From: Bacillus sp. 2205SS5-2
GTDB lineage: Bacteria > Bacillota > Bacilli > Bacillales > Bacillaceae_K
DNA length: 64,000 nt
Direction of reading: 5' to 3'
NCBI RefSeq assembly: GCF_037024155.1
Contig: NZ_JAYKTS010000001.1
Coordinates: 124,001 to 188,000 of the forward strand
Shown here: positions 26,490-35,834 of the stretch, piece after piece
How the letters are laid out: the number at the start of each line of letters is the position of its first letter
How positions within the stretch are numbered: position 1 is the stretch's first letter
The notes under the pieces: generated by a model
Seen by the model: the letters and a program-made list of their open reading frames with translations, nothing else
The model's database searches: none
What the model was told of the DNA's origin: nothing
Program-made: the position numbers and the translations under genes

Positions 26490-27776
26490 ATGAGAACATT
26501 CATTTCAGTGATAAAAAATAGTTTATGGTTTGTGCCGAGTATATACAGTTTTGTTGGACTTATCTTAGCAATAATCACGATAGCGGTTGATACCTATTTC
26601 ATCAATGAGTTAACCGACGTGGTCCCAAATCTATTCTTTACGAGAGTGGATCTCGCCAGCACAATCCTCGCAACTTTGTCTTCAGCGTTGCTAACAATGA
26701 CGACGTTTACGTTTTCGATTATTATGATTGTTCTAACCACTTATTCGTCACAATTTTCCCCTCGAGCTCTACCAAACTTTATGACGGAACGAACGACAAT
26801 GAGAATGCTCGGTGTTTTTTTAGGAGGGTTTCTTTACTCAATTTGTAGCTTATTATTTATGCGAAGTGGAACTGAGGATGAGTTAGTCATTTCAGCAGTT
26901 ATTGGCGTTTTTCTCACTATTATCTGTCTCGTCTTTTTCATTCATTTCATCCATCACATCGGCCGTTCGATCCAGGTTGATTTCTTAATTGAGAAACTAA
27001 CGAAGGAATCCTTACAAACAAGTAAGGATATACAGGAGAAAATGAAAAATCTTCAATTTACGATTACGAAGCAATACGATCAGGTTTATCTTTATAAAAA
27101 ATCATTCTTTAGTTCAGAAACAGTATATTTTCAACATTTGGACATTGATAAACTCCGTCTGTATGCAAAGGAAAACAAGTTATTCATCGAGATGCATCAA
27201 AAGATTGGGGAGTTCTTAACAAGTCATTCTCAAGTGTTTACGATTCACACAAGGGACGAACCGATAACAGATGACATGGTGTTACAGGTATATGATTTTT
27301 TAACACTTAGTCATAACCGTAGTACGTCCCAAGACATCTCTTTTTCTATTCAAAAATTAGTAGAGATTGCTTTGCGTGCAACGTCTCCGGCCATTAATGA
27401 CCCCTTTACAGCTAAGCATTGCATTCGAAATATTGGAATGGTGTTAGGGGAATTTGCTCCGTTGCTGGAGGGGGATTTATTATTTCAGGATGAAGAGGAA
27501 TATACTCTCCTTCTTCCGTTTGAAACGATGAGGAATTTGCTCTATTTTAGCTTTAATCAATTTCAAATGACGACTCGAGATGATTTATCCGTACTAGGGG
27601 CGATTCTAGACGCATTAATCACAACAGCACATAAAAGTTCTCATGAAAACAAGCAAGTAATCTGGTCTTATTATAGCTATGTGACATATAATGTTGCCCC
27701 TCTCGATCGATTACATGAACTTGACCAAGAATTCTTAATGATTAAGAAGAAAATGCTCTTTGACGCCACACGATGA
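26490..27776 (+). CDS. DUF2254 membrane protein
   Basis: This 428-residue membrane protein belongs to the DUF2254 family, whose function is unknown. Four membrane segments lie in the first 170 residues, including ILATLSSALLTMTTFTFSII, followed by the family block SSQFSPRALPNFM. A soluble C-terminal half contains ALRATSPAINDPFTAKHC, the most conserved stretch. I start it at the ATG at 26490 (MRTFISV), preceded by AAAGGTG; the ATG at 26442 has no site. Confidence 0.85.
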   Translation: MRTFISVIKNSLWFVPSIYSFVGLILAIITIAVDTYFINELTDVVPNLFFTRVDLASTILATLSSALLTMTTFTFSIIMIVLTTYSSQFSPRALPNFMTERTTMRMLGVFLGGFLYSICSLLFMRSGTEDELVISAVIGVFLTIICLVFFIHFIHHIGRSIQVDFLIEKLTKESLQTSKDIQEKMKNLQFTITKQYDQVYLYKKSFFSSETVYFQHLDIDKLRLYAKENKLFIEMHQKIGEFLTSHSQVFTIHTRDEPITDDMVLQVYDFLTLSHNRSTSQDISFSIQKLVEIALRATSPAINDPFTAKHCIRNIGMVLGEFAPLLEGDLLFQDEEEYTLLLPFETMRNLLYFSFNQFQMTTRDDLSVLGAILDALITTAHKSSHENKQVIWSYYSYVTYNVAPLDRLHELDQEFLMIKKKMLFDATR

Positions 27777-27850
27777 TTTCCACTTACTTAGGTATAAAAA
27801 CCGATAATTCAGATACATTTTTAAGGGAGTGGGAAGTATTATACTCGCCT

Positions 27851-27985
27851 TTATACAAAAGATTTTTTTGAAAGTGTGCGTAACCAAACATCATTCTCTT
27901 TTTGCACACCAAATGTGATATTTTTGGCCACACAAGATCGTTTATTTGGATTTCGTGGTGGAAGAGTACGTTTTTTTTCTTTCAT
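27851..27985 (-). CDS. Second antitoxin-like small protein (SpoIISC-like)
   Basis: A 44-residue basic protein starts MKEKKRTLPPRNPNKRSCVA, after AGAGGTGG. It shares the block PPRNPNKR with the protein encoded at 28253-28432. Bacillus subtilis SpoIISC, a second antitoxin of the SpoIIS toxin, is of similar size (45 residues) and also follows spoIISB. The rest of the protein is not similar to its neighbour. A repeat element lies between the two genes, so it may have separated an original operon. The assignment rests on position, size and the shared motif. Confidence 0.55.
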   Translation of the reverse strand: MKEKKRTLPPRNPNKRSCVAKNITFGVQKENDVWLRTLSKKSFV

Positions 27986-28079
27986 GGAACCCACCTCTTT
28001 TCGATTGATTAATATAGGATATGCGAATTCCGAAAAAATACTATAAAAAAAAAAGATGAAATAAATCATCTTCTCTTAA

Positions 28080-28242
28080 GGCTCTTATCTCATAATTTGT
28101 TGCTCTAGAATACAAAAACGGATGGAAATACACTTTTATTTCCTCATTTCGAGTTAAAAACAAGGCGAAAAGATGCCCCAAGCCATTCTTTATCCCGAAA
28201 TAAGGACTCATTCGAAAAGCTACAATCTTTGCGAAAACAGCC
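28080..28242. repeat. Type C miniature element between antitoxin-like genes
   Basis: It runs from GGCTCTTATCTCATAATTTG to an end that reversed reads GGCTGTTTTCGCAAAGATTG. The core contains TTATTTCCTCATTTCGAGTT and GCGAAAAGATGCC, shared with the copies near 54.5 and 62.3 kb. Flanking direct repeats are not evident. Confidence 0.75.
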
Positions 28243-28252
28243 TATGATAAAA

Positions 28253-28432
28253 TCAGCGAGCTTGTCGAATAATTTCTCGATCTTCTGCTTTCATTCTTCC
28301 AATTGATCGTTCTAGGTTAATATGTGTCGGTCGTTTATTCGGGTTTCTAGGAGGCACATTGGTCGCACGGTGTCTGGAAGGGGTCTTTGTCTCCTCTTTG
28401 TTTCGGTTGTTTTTTTTTGATTTGACGATCAT
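28253..28432 (-). CDS. SpoIISB-like antitoxin
   Basis: A 59-residue, strongly basic, probably unstructured protein is encoded 30 bp after the spoIISA-like gene on the same strand. It reads MIVKSKKNNRNKEETKTPSR, then VPPRNPNKRPTHINLERSIG, and ends EDREIIRQAR. SpoIISB of B. subtilis (56 residues) is similarly basic, disordered when free, and binds the toxin's cytosolic domain. The ATG at 28432 lies about 10 bases from AAAGGAG. Sequence identity to SpoIISB is low, so position and composition carry the call. Confidence 0.65.
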   Translation of the reverse strand: MIVKSKKNNRNKEETKTPSRHRATNVPPRNPNKRPTHINLERSIGRMKAEDREIIRQAR

Positions 28433-28462
28433 CTCTTCCACTCTCCTTTGCTTCTTTTTCCA

Positions 28463-29371
28463 TCATAGCACATTTCCCTCTGTACTTCTATCTTCCTCGT
28501 TCGGATCGATTGTTTCTACTTGCTCTGTGTCTTCAAGCAACTCGTCTTCTCTAGAAAGTAGCCACATATCAAATGTATAAAGCAAATTGAGTAATAAAGA
28601 AGCATCTGCTCCAGTTACCTCGTTGCCCTGTTTAGCTGAGATGACGAAGATGATATTAAAATACTCTCCAAAATAAGGGAATAAGACATAGGAGCCATCT
28701 TTCTCGATGATTTCAACATTTTCTCCATCAAGGAGAGTATGGATTACTTGGCTTTTTCGCATCCCGACTCCTCGAAGTGTCCAAACATGATCGGTGCGTA
28801 TTTTTTCGTAGGCCCGTTGAACGTTGTCTTTAAACACCTGTTCTTCAACAGACGATTCAACCCGATAAGAAAATACATCTAAATGGAATGAAGAGGTAAA
28901 ATTCCGCAAATAAGCTAGAACAAACTCTTCATACTTTTCAGGGGTAAAATCAAATTCATCCACTTGCCAGAGCGTTTCACTTTTTGGCATCATTTGATTG
29001 ACTTTAATCAGCTTTTCACTCAGCTCTATAAAGGTTCCTCTATTTTTATTAATGCTCTCCACTAGACCTTCTTGCTTGAGTTCATTAGACATGAATTTAG
29101 TAATGTCTGGCGTCTGAAAAATAAATAAATCAATAATGACTACACTTACTACAAGTGCAATTAAATACTCGAGTTTTCCACCTACCTCTGGGAAGGCTCC
29201 GAATACCCAGAGCAAATAAGACATGGATATGACTAAACCGTAATAGATTTTTCGAATTGCGACTCTGTGTCTTAAATAGTATTCTCTGCTCCATATGTAT
29301 AGTCCGATGCTAAAGGCGATTCCCATTAGAATAATAAACAAAATGACAATCGAATACCATGTTACATTCAA
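28463..29371 (-). CDS. spoIISA: SpoIISA-family membrane toxin
   Basis: SpoIISA is a membrane toxin that damages the cytoplasmic membrane and blocks sporulation or kills when its antitoxin is missing. This protein has the same build: three N-terminal membrane segments (about residues 5-27, 42-60 and 69-87) and a cytosolic GAF-like domain. The final part (SYVLFPYFGEYFNIIFVISA and LLYTFDMWLLSREDE) matches the closing strands and helix of SpoIISA. It is longer than the B. subtilis protein (302 versus 248) because of a larger middle and an acidic tail. Two small basic antitoxin-like genes follow. Confidence 0.8.
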   Translation of the reverse strand: MNVTWYSIVILFIILMGIAFSIGLYIWSREYYLRHRVAIRKIYYGLVISMSYLLWVFGAFPEVGGKLEYLIALVVSVVIIDLFIFQTPDITKFMSNELKQEGLVESINKNRGTFIELSEKLIKVNQMMPKSETLWQVDEFDFTPEKYEEFVLAYLRNFTSSFHLDVFSYRVESSVEEQVFKDNVQRAYEKIRTDHVWTLRGVGMRKSQVIHTLLDGENVEIIEKDGSYVLFPYFGEYFNIIFVISAKQGNEVTGADASLLLNLLYTFDMWLLSREDELLEDTEQVETIDPNEEDRSTEGNVL

Positions 29372-29559
29372 GCAACCCTCTCCCCTTTTTGTAAAAGCTC
29401 TTTCTTATCTACTATACAGCAGGAATGGCGCAATTTTAAGAGAGATTTCATTGATTACTAGAGAAATTATGCAGGGAAGATTCTTCATGCCTTCAAGAAA
29501 TAACTTGTTTCAAACAAGATTAGCTACTAGTTTTCTACGATGAAGGTTTCGTGAATATT

Positions 29560-30083
29560 TTATCTGAATTCATAACTGTTAAAATCTCCATTATCAGATG
29601 AATTTCGCAATACATTACCATCACTGGGTACACTCGTAAAATAAGCGCCAATACAGCCCGTTGTACATCTATGTCCAGAGATTAAGATATTTATTTCTCT
29701 CTCTTTATAGCGTCTAACTCGCTCATAAAATGAAAGACTCTTTCAAGAAAAAAACGGGCATCCTCAACACCCTTATAAACACATGTATCGGGCAAAACAC
29801 CATTCATTTTGACCTCACTTATTTTTAACCCGTCTGCTTCACCAATATCAAAAACATCAAGTCGCGGGTCAACTATTGCCTTCATTCCCGTAACAATTTC
29901 TGCCGTTTGGATGGCTCTCACTTGGGGAGAGGTGAAAACCAGGTCAAATTTAATCGTTTTCAGCTTGTCTCTTAATCTTTCCGCTTGTTGCCGTCCAAAC
30001 TCGTTTAATGGTAAACCATGTCGTCCTTGCATTCTTCTTTCTTTGTTTAGATCGGTTTGTCCGTGTCTCAGCACATAAATCAT
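29560..30083 (-). pseudogene. Histidine phosphatase (phosphoglycerate-mutase-like) with a dinucleotide frameshift
   Basis: The N-terminal part reads MIYVLRHGQTDLNKERRMQG, with the catalytic RHG, and FTSPQVRAIQTAEIV follows, as in the broad phosphatase family. At GAGAGAGAAATAA (near 29692) the frame stops. Removing one GA gives INILISGHRCTTGCIGAYF, which supplies the second catalytic His region, and the protein ends NSYEFR. So the gene is interrupted only by a change in a short GA repeat. The start is the ATG at 30083, eight bases from AGGTGG. Confidence 0.75.
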
Positions 30084-30325
30084 GTTTCCATCCACCTTCA
30101 CATAATCTTCGAAACGATTGAAACAATTTTCTATTCATACAACCACTGATTTTTATCATAAACCATGTTCACAAGATGGATCCACTGTCCGTACATTCAT
30201 CTTTAATTTTTGGATTAAGAATTTAATGCAAAGATAGTCAGGTATAATTCAACAAAGGACGTTGGACAGAAAATCGATATGTTCAACACCGCTCGTAGCG
30301 ATTTAGTTTCACTTACACCGTTTTT

Positions 30326-30363
30326 AAAAAAAACGCTAAGCAAACAGTCCGTTTGCCTAGCAA
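30326..30363 (-). terminator. Terminator of the ATP-grasp/papain-like operon
   Basis: On the minus strand GCTAGGCAAAC pairs with GTTTGCTTAGC around GGACT, followed by GTTTTTTTT. It lies just beyond the stop at 30374. Confidence 0.85.
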
Positions 30364-30373
30364 ATTTAGAAAT

Positions 30374-32341
30374 TTAAAGCCAGGTATAATCTTTTCCCCA
30401 ACTATTTCGTGCGAGAGATTCCACTTTTTCTACAATTTCAGATTCAACTGCAAATGCATCTCCTTGTTCATATGGATTGAAATGATAAGCATAGATGCGT
30501 GAGACAAATTCATGGAAAGGCAAAGAACATTCTCCGACTCTTTCGCCATTGTCCATGACAGAAGGCTTAATGCCCTGCCCCCAATCTTGTGAACCATCAT
30601 TATTAGGATTATAAAAGTAGATTCTGTACTCTCCTTGAGGGTCTTCTGTAATTCTAAGGATTGATAGTGCGTGAAAACCAAGTAGTTTACCATGTACATT
30701 TGTAATAAATATGCCGACTGGGTTCGGATAAATTAACTCATAATCATCGTTGTATTCTGGATGATGTGTTGCATAAAAAAGGCGCACAAAATCCGAATAA
30801 TGTGTAATCGCTCCAGTTAGAGGATCAATTGCATTGTTAAATCCCTTTTGAACCCAGTCCCCGTAAAACTCGGGGTTTACCCAGCGATGCCCGTCTTCAC
30901 CTCGTAGGGATACTCTTGTCATCATTTCACTGTAAATACGATCTAAATGCGGAACAAGGATTAGTGAGACCGGATCAAGTTCTTGATGAAGATTAGGAGC
31001 TAGTCCTCCTGTTAAATCCTTGGAATGAATCGGCACTCCTTCAAACTTAATATCAATATCACCGTCGCGAGCCGCACGAGGAATGATTTCAAGCAAATAG
31101 CCTGGTGCATGCTGGGACCACAGACTTAAGCCTCGCGCAGCTTGGCACGTTGGATTCAATCCCTGTCCAATTCCGATTGGTTGTCCTAACACACTAATCA
31201 CTCCGGCGAGGAGAACTGTGTTGGCAGTAAGACCTTCTCCGCTTTTAAAACTAAATAGAAGCGTATTCCGAACTTCTGGTTTAATGTCGAGTTCAATGAG
31301 TCTTCTCAAGCCCGGAATCACGGGAGATGAAGAAAGTACCCCTCGCTCAAGCAATAACGCTAAACCATAGACTGATTGCTTAGTAGCAGGGAAAATCGCC
31401 ACTTTGATCAGCTGATGAACTAGTTCCGCATGCTCTTCAAGATTGGCTTTTCCTTTGTCCGTTAATTGTAGAGCAACTGGAACAAGGTCCTTTACCTTCC
31501 TGCTTAGAAAACGTAGCAAGATTGAGTGCTGAGGAGAAACCAAACCTGTCGTTCGCATCGAGTTTGCAAAATACGTTGCTTCTTTTTCTAACTCTTCGGT
31601 TGATAGAATCATCAGTTGTTTCCGGTAATCACCGAGACTTGGACTATTTTTGCTTAGAGGAGACGGTCCTTCAATAGCTGAAACATATCGTTCTAAGGCG
31701 CTTCTCTCCTCGATACTCATATTGGAATGGAGCATTTTTTTTGCGGTTTCAATCATTGAGATGGTCCGTTTAACCATGATTGGTCGTTGTGCTGTTAGAC
31801 GCTCAATCTCTTTAATTAACGTAGTTGTTAGGGCTTGATAAGACAATTTCTGTGACAAAAAATGAAACAAGGAAATCGCTTGTTGGTTAGCTTCTTCTGA
31901 TCCTTCAATTCGAGAAGCTTCGGTTGCTTCTGGAAAAAGAAGATTTAAATTAAGAACCATCACTTCATTTAGAAAGTCTTCGGCCATTTCTGCTGATACT
32001 TTTTCATGTTGGTACTCTCCCTCGGCAATGGATAGCATCCGGAGCTCACTTAGAACTTCAATTATGGAAGGAAGGCCTTTTGCTTGTAAAGAACCGGCCA
32101 CTAGAGGTGGTTGAAGTTTAGATGCCTTCTCCCACGGACCATCTTGAAACACGCCTGCCCGCTCAAACCGACTTGCGGATCGAAATAAGGTTTGAAGTCC
32201 ATTATTAGTTTCTAAAATGCGTTGGGCTTCTTGATAGACGTCTGTTTGATACATCGATTTTGCGAATGATGCTGCCGTTTCCAGTTGATTCAGTGCATGT
32301 AAAAATCGTTCTTCTAATTTAGAAGTTAATTCAGATGTCAT
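30374..32341 (-). CDS. Uncharacterised 655-residue protein with a papain-like catalytic constellation
   Basis: I do not recognise the family. Residues 1-350 are predicted helical and cytosolic, with no signal peptide. The C-terminal half shows Gln393-x5-Cys399 (IGQGLNPTCQAARGLSLW), His557 (GKLLGFHALSIL) and Asn578 (YRIYFYNPNNDG). The Q-x5-C spacing, a helix after Cys, an H-A-x-S strand and an N-P turn match the order and setting of papain-fold peptidases or transglutaminase-like enzymes. It lies 42 bp after an ATP-grasp gene and ends at a strong terminator, so the two form one operon. A peptide-bond-making and a peptide-bond-cleaving or transferring enzyme is an inference. Confidence 0.7.
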   Translation of the reverse strand: MTSELTSKLEERFLHALNQLETAASFAKSMYQTDVYQEAQRILETNNGLQTLFRSASRFERAGVFQDGPWEKASKLQPPLVAGSLQAKGLPSIIEVLSELRMLSIAEGEYQHEKVSAEMAEDFLNEVMVLNLNLLFPEATEASRIEGSEEANQQAISLFHFLSQKLSYQALTTTLIKEIERLTAQRPIMVKRTISMIETAKKMLHSNMSIEERSALERYVSAIEGPSPLSKNSPSLGDYRKQLMILSTEELEKEATYFANSMRTTGLVSPQHSILLRFLSRKVKDLVPVALQLTDKGKANLEEHAELVHQLIKVAIFPATKQSVYGLALLLERGVLSSSPVIPGLRRLIELDIKPEVRNTLLFSFKSGEGLTANTVLLAGVISVLGQPIGIGQGLNPTCQAARGLSLWSQHAPGYLLEIIPRAARDGDIDIKFEGVPIHSKDLTGGLAPNLHQELDPVSLILVPHLDRIYSEMMTRVSLRGEDGHRWVNPEFYGDWVQKGFNNAIDPLTGAITHYSDFVRLFYATHHPEYNDDYELIYPNPVGIFITNVHGKLLGFHALSILRITEDPQGEYRIYFYNPNNDGSQDWGQGIKPSVMDNGERVGECSLPFHEFVSRIYAYHFNPYEQGDAFAVESEIVEKVESLARNSWGKDYTWL

Positions 32342-32383
32342 TACGACACTCCTTTATGTTTTAGCATTCCACGGAACCAAGAA

Positions 32384-33655
32384 CTAGAGGTAAAAATTAA
32401 ATTGTTCATACTTTTTCATTAAATCTCTCATGACTTCGCTATCATCCCCGTAGAAGAAGATGGTTCCATAATGACTCCCAAATCCAATCCGCTCAGCGAC
32501 TTTTCCTTGTGGTGGGCTAAACATATCATGCTTTTCAAAATAGTCATGATTCTCAAGCTCATCTGGTACTTCAAGCTTTTCTACGTAATTGACGTGAGGA
32601 TGAACCATTAAACAACCTGCATGGTTTTCAGTTTTTTCTCCCAGTACAGGAAAGAAATCACGAAGTTCTTCTTCAGTAGTGTTCGGATCGCTACATAAAA
32701 TTTGAGCTTGATACGCATTAAAACCGTAGGCACGTTCAATTAAGTCAAAAATATGTCCACCCGGCACACGTGCAGCGACTTCTCCAAAATGAAGTGTTTC
32801 ATCTGATGTGATGAAGTATTCAGGGTGAATAACACCGTATTCTATTTCAAATGCCGCAATGAGTTTTTCGATAGCTTTCCTAATTAGGGGTCGTTTCGCT
32901 TCTAATGAAGGTGAAGGTGGTACGAAATTCGAATACCCTAAGCGAACATACTCCGTAATATTGAGAAATTGAATTTCACCCTTATGAATGAAAACCTCAC
33001 ATGAAAATTCCTGTCCATCTAAATGACTTTCCATTAATAGTGGAAAATCAGATTCTGTTAACTCGTCAATATCTTCTTGTCGCTCAATCGATCGATGACC
33101 AACCGAGCCCGCTTTATCAAGTGGTTTAACATGTATCGGATCATTTTTATCACCTTCGATTTTTAATAACGCCTCGTTCACACGTTTTAAAAATCTTCTA
33201 ACATCTTCCTTGTCTCGAGCTTCCTCAAAAACCCCTACTTTAATTCCTGCGATTTGAGCTTTTCGTTTCATCATCCCTTTATCTCTCAAAAGAAGAGAGC
33301 GGTTGAAGATTCTTGGCTCATCCCGAAATCGTGAATTTAATGCTCCAGCCCATTCCACACATTCTTCATATAGAGGGATAGCAAGTTCTGCCCCTAGCTC
33401 TTTTAATTGTTTATACAAGTGATCAGAGCCTTCATTTAATCGATCGAAATCCCAGCCAATAAAAGCAATATCATGCTTTTTTGCATAGGATTCAAAGTCC
33501 GGAGGTCCAACAACGACAAAAGGGCGATTTAATTTTACGCTGGCCTCAATTGCTGGGAGACTCCAGCCAATTAAGGCCGTTAAGTAAGGTTTCGTTTTTC
33601 CTTTTTGTTCCACTTTTTTTGTAGTTTTTTGAACTTCAAGTTGATCTAATTCCAT
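32384..33655 (-). CDS. ATP-grasp domain protein
   Basis: ATP-grasp enzymes activate a carboxylate as acyl phosphate and join it to an amine or thiol. This 423-residue protein begins with a preATP-grasp Rossmann-like domain (about 25-120). The ATP-grasp fold follows, with nucleotide-binding HVKPLDKAGSVGHRSIE near 190 and FPLLMESHLDGQEFSCEVFI. The metal-binding end is HFGEVAARVPGGHIFDLIE, the E-x-x-x-R segment typical of carnosine-synthase-like members. The substrate is unknown. It is the first gene of a two-gene operon, with AAGGAG before the ATG, and is followed by the papain-like protein. Confidence 0.85.
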   Translation of the reverse strand: MELDQLEVQKTTKKVEQKGKTKPYLTALIGWSLPAIEASVKLNRPFVVVGPPDFESYAKKHDIAFIGWDFDRLNEGSDHLYKQLKELGAELAIPLYEECVEWAGALNSRFRDEPRIFNRSLLLRDKGMMKRKAQIAGIKVGVFEEARDKEDVRRFLKRVNEALLKIEGDKNDPIHVKPLDKAGSVGHRSIERQEDIDELTESDFPLLMESHLDGQEFSCEVFIHKGEIQFLNITEYVRLGYSNFVPPSPSLEAKRPLIRKAIEKLIAAFEIEYGVIHPEYFITSDETLHFGEVAARVPGGHIFDLIERAYGFNAYQAQILCSDPNTTEEELRDFFPVLGEKTENHAGCLMVHPHVNYVEKLEVPDELENHDYFEKHDMFSPPQGKVAERIGFGSHYGTIFFYGDDSEVMRDLMKKYEQFNFYL

Positions 33656-34213
33656 TGAATTCGCTCCTTATAAACTAAAGATTTAGTGGTTCTTACTTAA
33701 CCATAACAGACGAAAGTATCTTTATTAAGTAATATGCTGATAATTCAATCAAATTCGACAAAAGCACTTATCACTTGACCTTAAACGACAAAGGTATATC
33801 CCTTGTATCTAGATAATAACTATATCCATCATTCAAATCCTTCATAGGTTTAACCCATTCCCTCTTCAACGTTTTGCCTTGTTTCTTAATCAGCATTAGG
33901 AAAATATTCATATGAAAGAATAGTTCTAAAATTTCGTTCAGCTATAGGGGTATACTAAATTGACAATGTAGATTTTCGAGTTCTATTCTTAAAACCTCTA
34001 ATTCTTTTATGAAATATTCATTTTTATGAAGTAGATTACTTTAGGTATTTTTTAGGTTATTGATTAACGATTCAATATAAACTGGAAGAACTTATAACTA
34101 GACCGTTGAATGAATTCGTGTTAGTTTAATTTCTGTAATTATTTAAATTTTTTGATTTTCGACAACTTTCAAGTATTTATGCTAATATGAAAAAGTTCAC
34201 AAGATTTAGATAA
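33656..34213. other. Intergenic region upstream of the ATP-grasp operon
   Basis: Besides a possible coding remnant at 33771-33911 I see no gene. The operon promoter should lie within the first 150 bp. Confidence 0.4.
33771..33911 (-). CDS. Possible 46-residue protein or remnant
   Basis: The frame starts MNIFLMLIKKQGKTLKREWV and ends YYLDTRDIPLSFKVK. The composition is protein-like, but no ribosome site precedes the ATG. It may be the tail of a deleted gene. The family is not recognised. Confidence 0.25.
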   Translation of the reverse strand: MNIFLMLIKKQGKTLKREWVKPMKDLNDGYSYYLDTRDIPLSFKVK

Positions 34214-34379
34214 GGTGGCATCCGCAAAGTTTGTTCCTTGCGTACCAGGTTATAAACATTGATTAATTTGATTTAGGGTCATCTTTTCGTGATTTTTTGG
34301 AGGAAATCTCTACAAAACTGAATGTTTGCTGAAAATTATAGAGTCAATATCAATAGCAATAATGATTACGAAAAGAGCC
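34214..34379. repeat. Diverged miniature element upstream of brnQ
   Basis: The left end GGTGGCATCCGCAAAGTTTG is a decayed form of the family terminus, and the right end reversed reads GGCTCTTTTCGTAATCATTA. The core keeps TTAGGGTCATCTTTTCGTGA. It ends 25 bp before the brnQ start, so it likely forms part of the leader. Confidence 0.65.
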
Positions 34380-34404
34380 ATTGATAAACAGTAGGGGGAC
34401 CAAC

Positions 34405-35748
34405 ATGAACACACAAAAACTATCTAGAAGCGAAATACTAACGATTGGATTTATGTTATTTGCACTATTTTTGGGCGCAGGGAACATGATATTCCCTCCG
34501 TTTTTGGGTCAGGAAGCAGGAACGAACGTTTGGACCTCGATAGCAGGATTTTTAATCACGGGAGTAGGATTACCTTTACTGGGGGTTATCGCAATTGCGA
34601 AGTCAGGCGGTGATTTACAAGTTCTGGCCAGTCGAGTTCATCCCCTCTTCGGCCTAATTTTTACGCTCATCATCTATTTAGCAATTGGACCATTTTTTGG
34701 AATGCCTCGAACAGGAACGGTCGCTTTTGAAATTGGGGCAACTCCTTTTTTGAGTGAAAAAACTATCAGTAGTGGGTTTGCGTTGTTCTTCTTTACGGTC
34801 TTGTTTTTTGCTCTAACGGTTTGGTTATCCATGAATCCATCCAAACTTGTGAATCGAATTGGAAAATTTTTAACTCCAGCGATATTAATTATCTTGTCAC
34901 TATTGGTAGTTAAGAGCATCGTTTCACCGATGGGCAACCCTCAAAACCCATCCACAACTTATCTTCGAGAACCGCTAATTAAAGGGTTTATTGAAGGGTA
35001 TTTAACAATGGATACGATTGGGGCGCTTGTTTTTGGAATTGTCGTGATTAACTCGATCCAAGCAAAAGGGGTTCACTCTCGGACCATGATTACAAAAATT
35101 TGCGTTACAGCCGGTATTATTGCTGCCATTGGATTAACACTGGTTTATCTTTCATTAGCTTATATAGGTGCAAGTGGTGTAGAGGCGATTGGTGTACAAG
35201 AAAATGGTGGAGCGATTTTATCTTCTGTAGCCCATCACTTGTTTGGTTCGATGGGGGCCGTTATTTTAGGAATTGTGATAACATTAGCTTGTTTGACAAC
35301 GTCGGTAGGATTGGTCTCAGCAAGTGCACAATTTTTCAATAAAATATTACCGAATGTATCTTACCCTATTTTCGTAATCGTCTTATCCAGCTTTAGTATG
35401 ATCGTGGCCAATATCGGCTTAACCCAATTAATTTCTGTGTCGATTCCAATTTTAATTATGATTTACCCTTTGGCTATTGTGCTGATTCTTCTTTCTTTTA
35501 TTCATAATGGCTTTAACGGATATCGATCAGTCTACCTAGGCGCACTTATTCCTACCTTTTTCATCAGTCTCATTGATGGATTGAAGGCTGCCGGATTGAA
35601 TGTCACCATCTTTGCTGAGACTCTTTCCGGTTTGCCTTTATTTGATCAAGGAGTTGGTTGGTTTGTTCCTGCCATTATTGGTGCAGTTGTTGGCTACGGA
35701 ATAGCCATCTCATTAGGAGAAGTACGAAAGCCAGTTATTCATGAATAA
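34405..35748 (+). CDS. brnQ: Branched-chain amino acid carrier BrnQ (LIVCS family)
   Basis: This is a cation-coupled importer of leucine, isoleucine and valine. Its 447 residues form about twelve membrane segments. It starts MNTQKLSRSEILTIGFMLFA and contains FLGAGNMIFPPFLGQEAG, the family signature, then GPFFGMPRTGTVAFEIG and ITLACLTTSVGLVSASAQFF. The start is the ATG at 34405, six bases after GGGGGACC; a longer frame upstream comes from the repeat. A strong terminator follows. No T-box or obvious CodY site was identified. Confidence 0.93.
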   Translation: MNTQKLSRSEILTIGFMLFALFLGAGNMIFPPFLGQEAGTNVWTSIAGFLITGVGLPLLGVIAIAKSGGDLQVLASRVHPLFGLIFTLIIYLAIGPFFGMPRTGTVAFEIGATPFLSEKTISSGFALFFFTVLFFALTVWLSMNPSKLVNRIGKFLTPAILIILSLLVVKSIVSPMGNPQNPSTTYLREPLIKGFIEGYLTMDTIGALVFGIVVINSIQAKGVHSRTMITKICVTAGIIAAIGLTLVYLSLAYIGASGVEAIGVQENGGAILSSVAHHLFGSMGAVILGIVITLACLTTSVGLVSASAQFFNKILPNVSYPIFVIVLSSFSMIVANIGLTQLISVSIPILIMIYPLAIVLILLSFIHNGFNGYRSVYLGALIPTFFISLIDGLKAAGLNVTIFAETLSGLPLFDQGVGWFVPAIIGAVVGYGIAISLGEVRKPVIHE

Positions 35749-35764
35749 CTAAGAGTAAATAAGT

Positions 35765-35808
35765 AAAAAAACTGTCAACTCAACACATTGTTGAATTGAC
35801 AGTTTTTA
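35765..35808. terminator. Terminator of brnQ
   Basis: AAAAAACTGTCAACTCAACA pairs with TTGAATTGACAGTTTTTA. It is symmetrical, with T-runs on both strands. Confidence 0.85.
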
Positions 35809-35834
35809 ATTTTTACGATCGGAAGTGAAATAAT

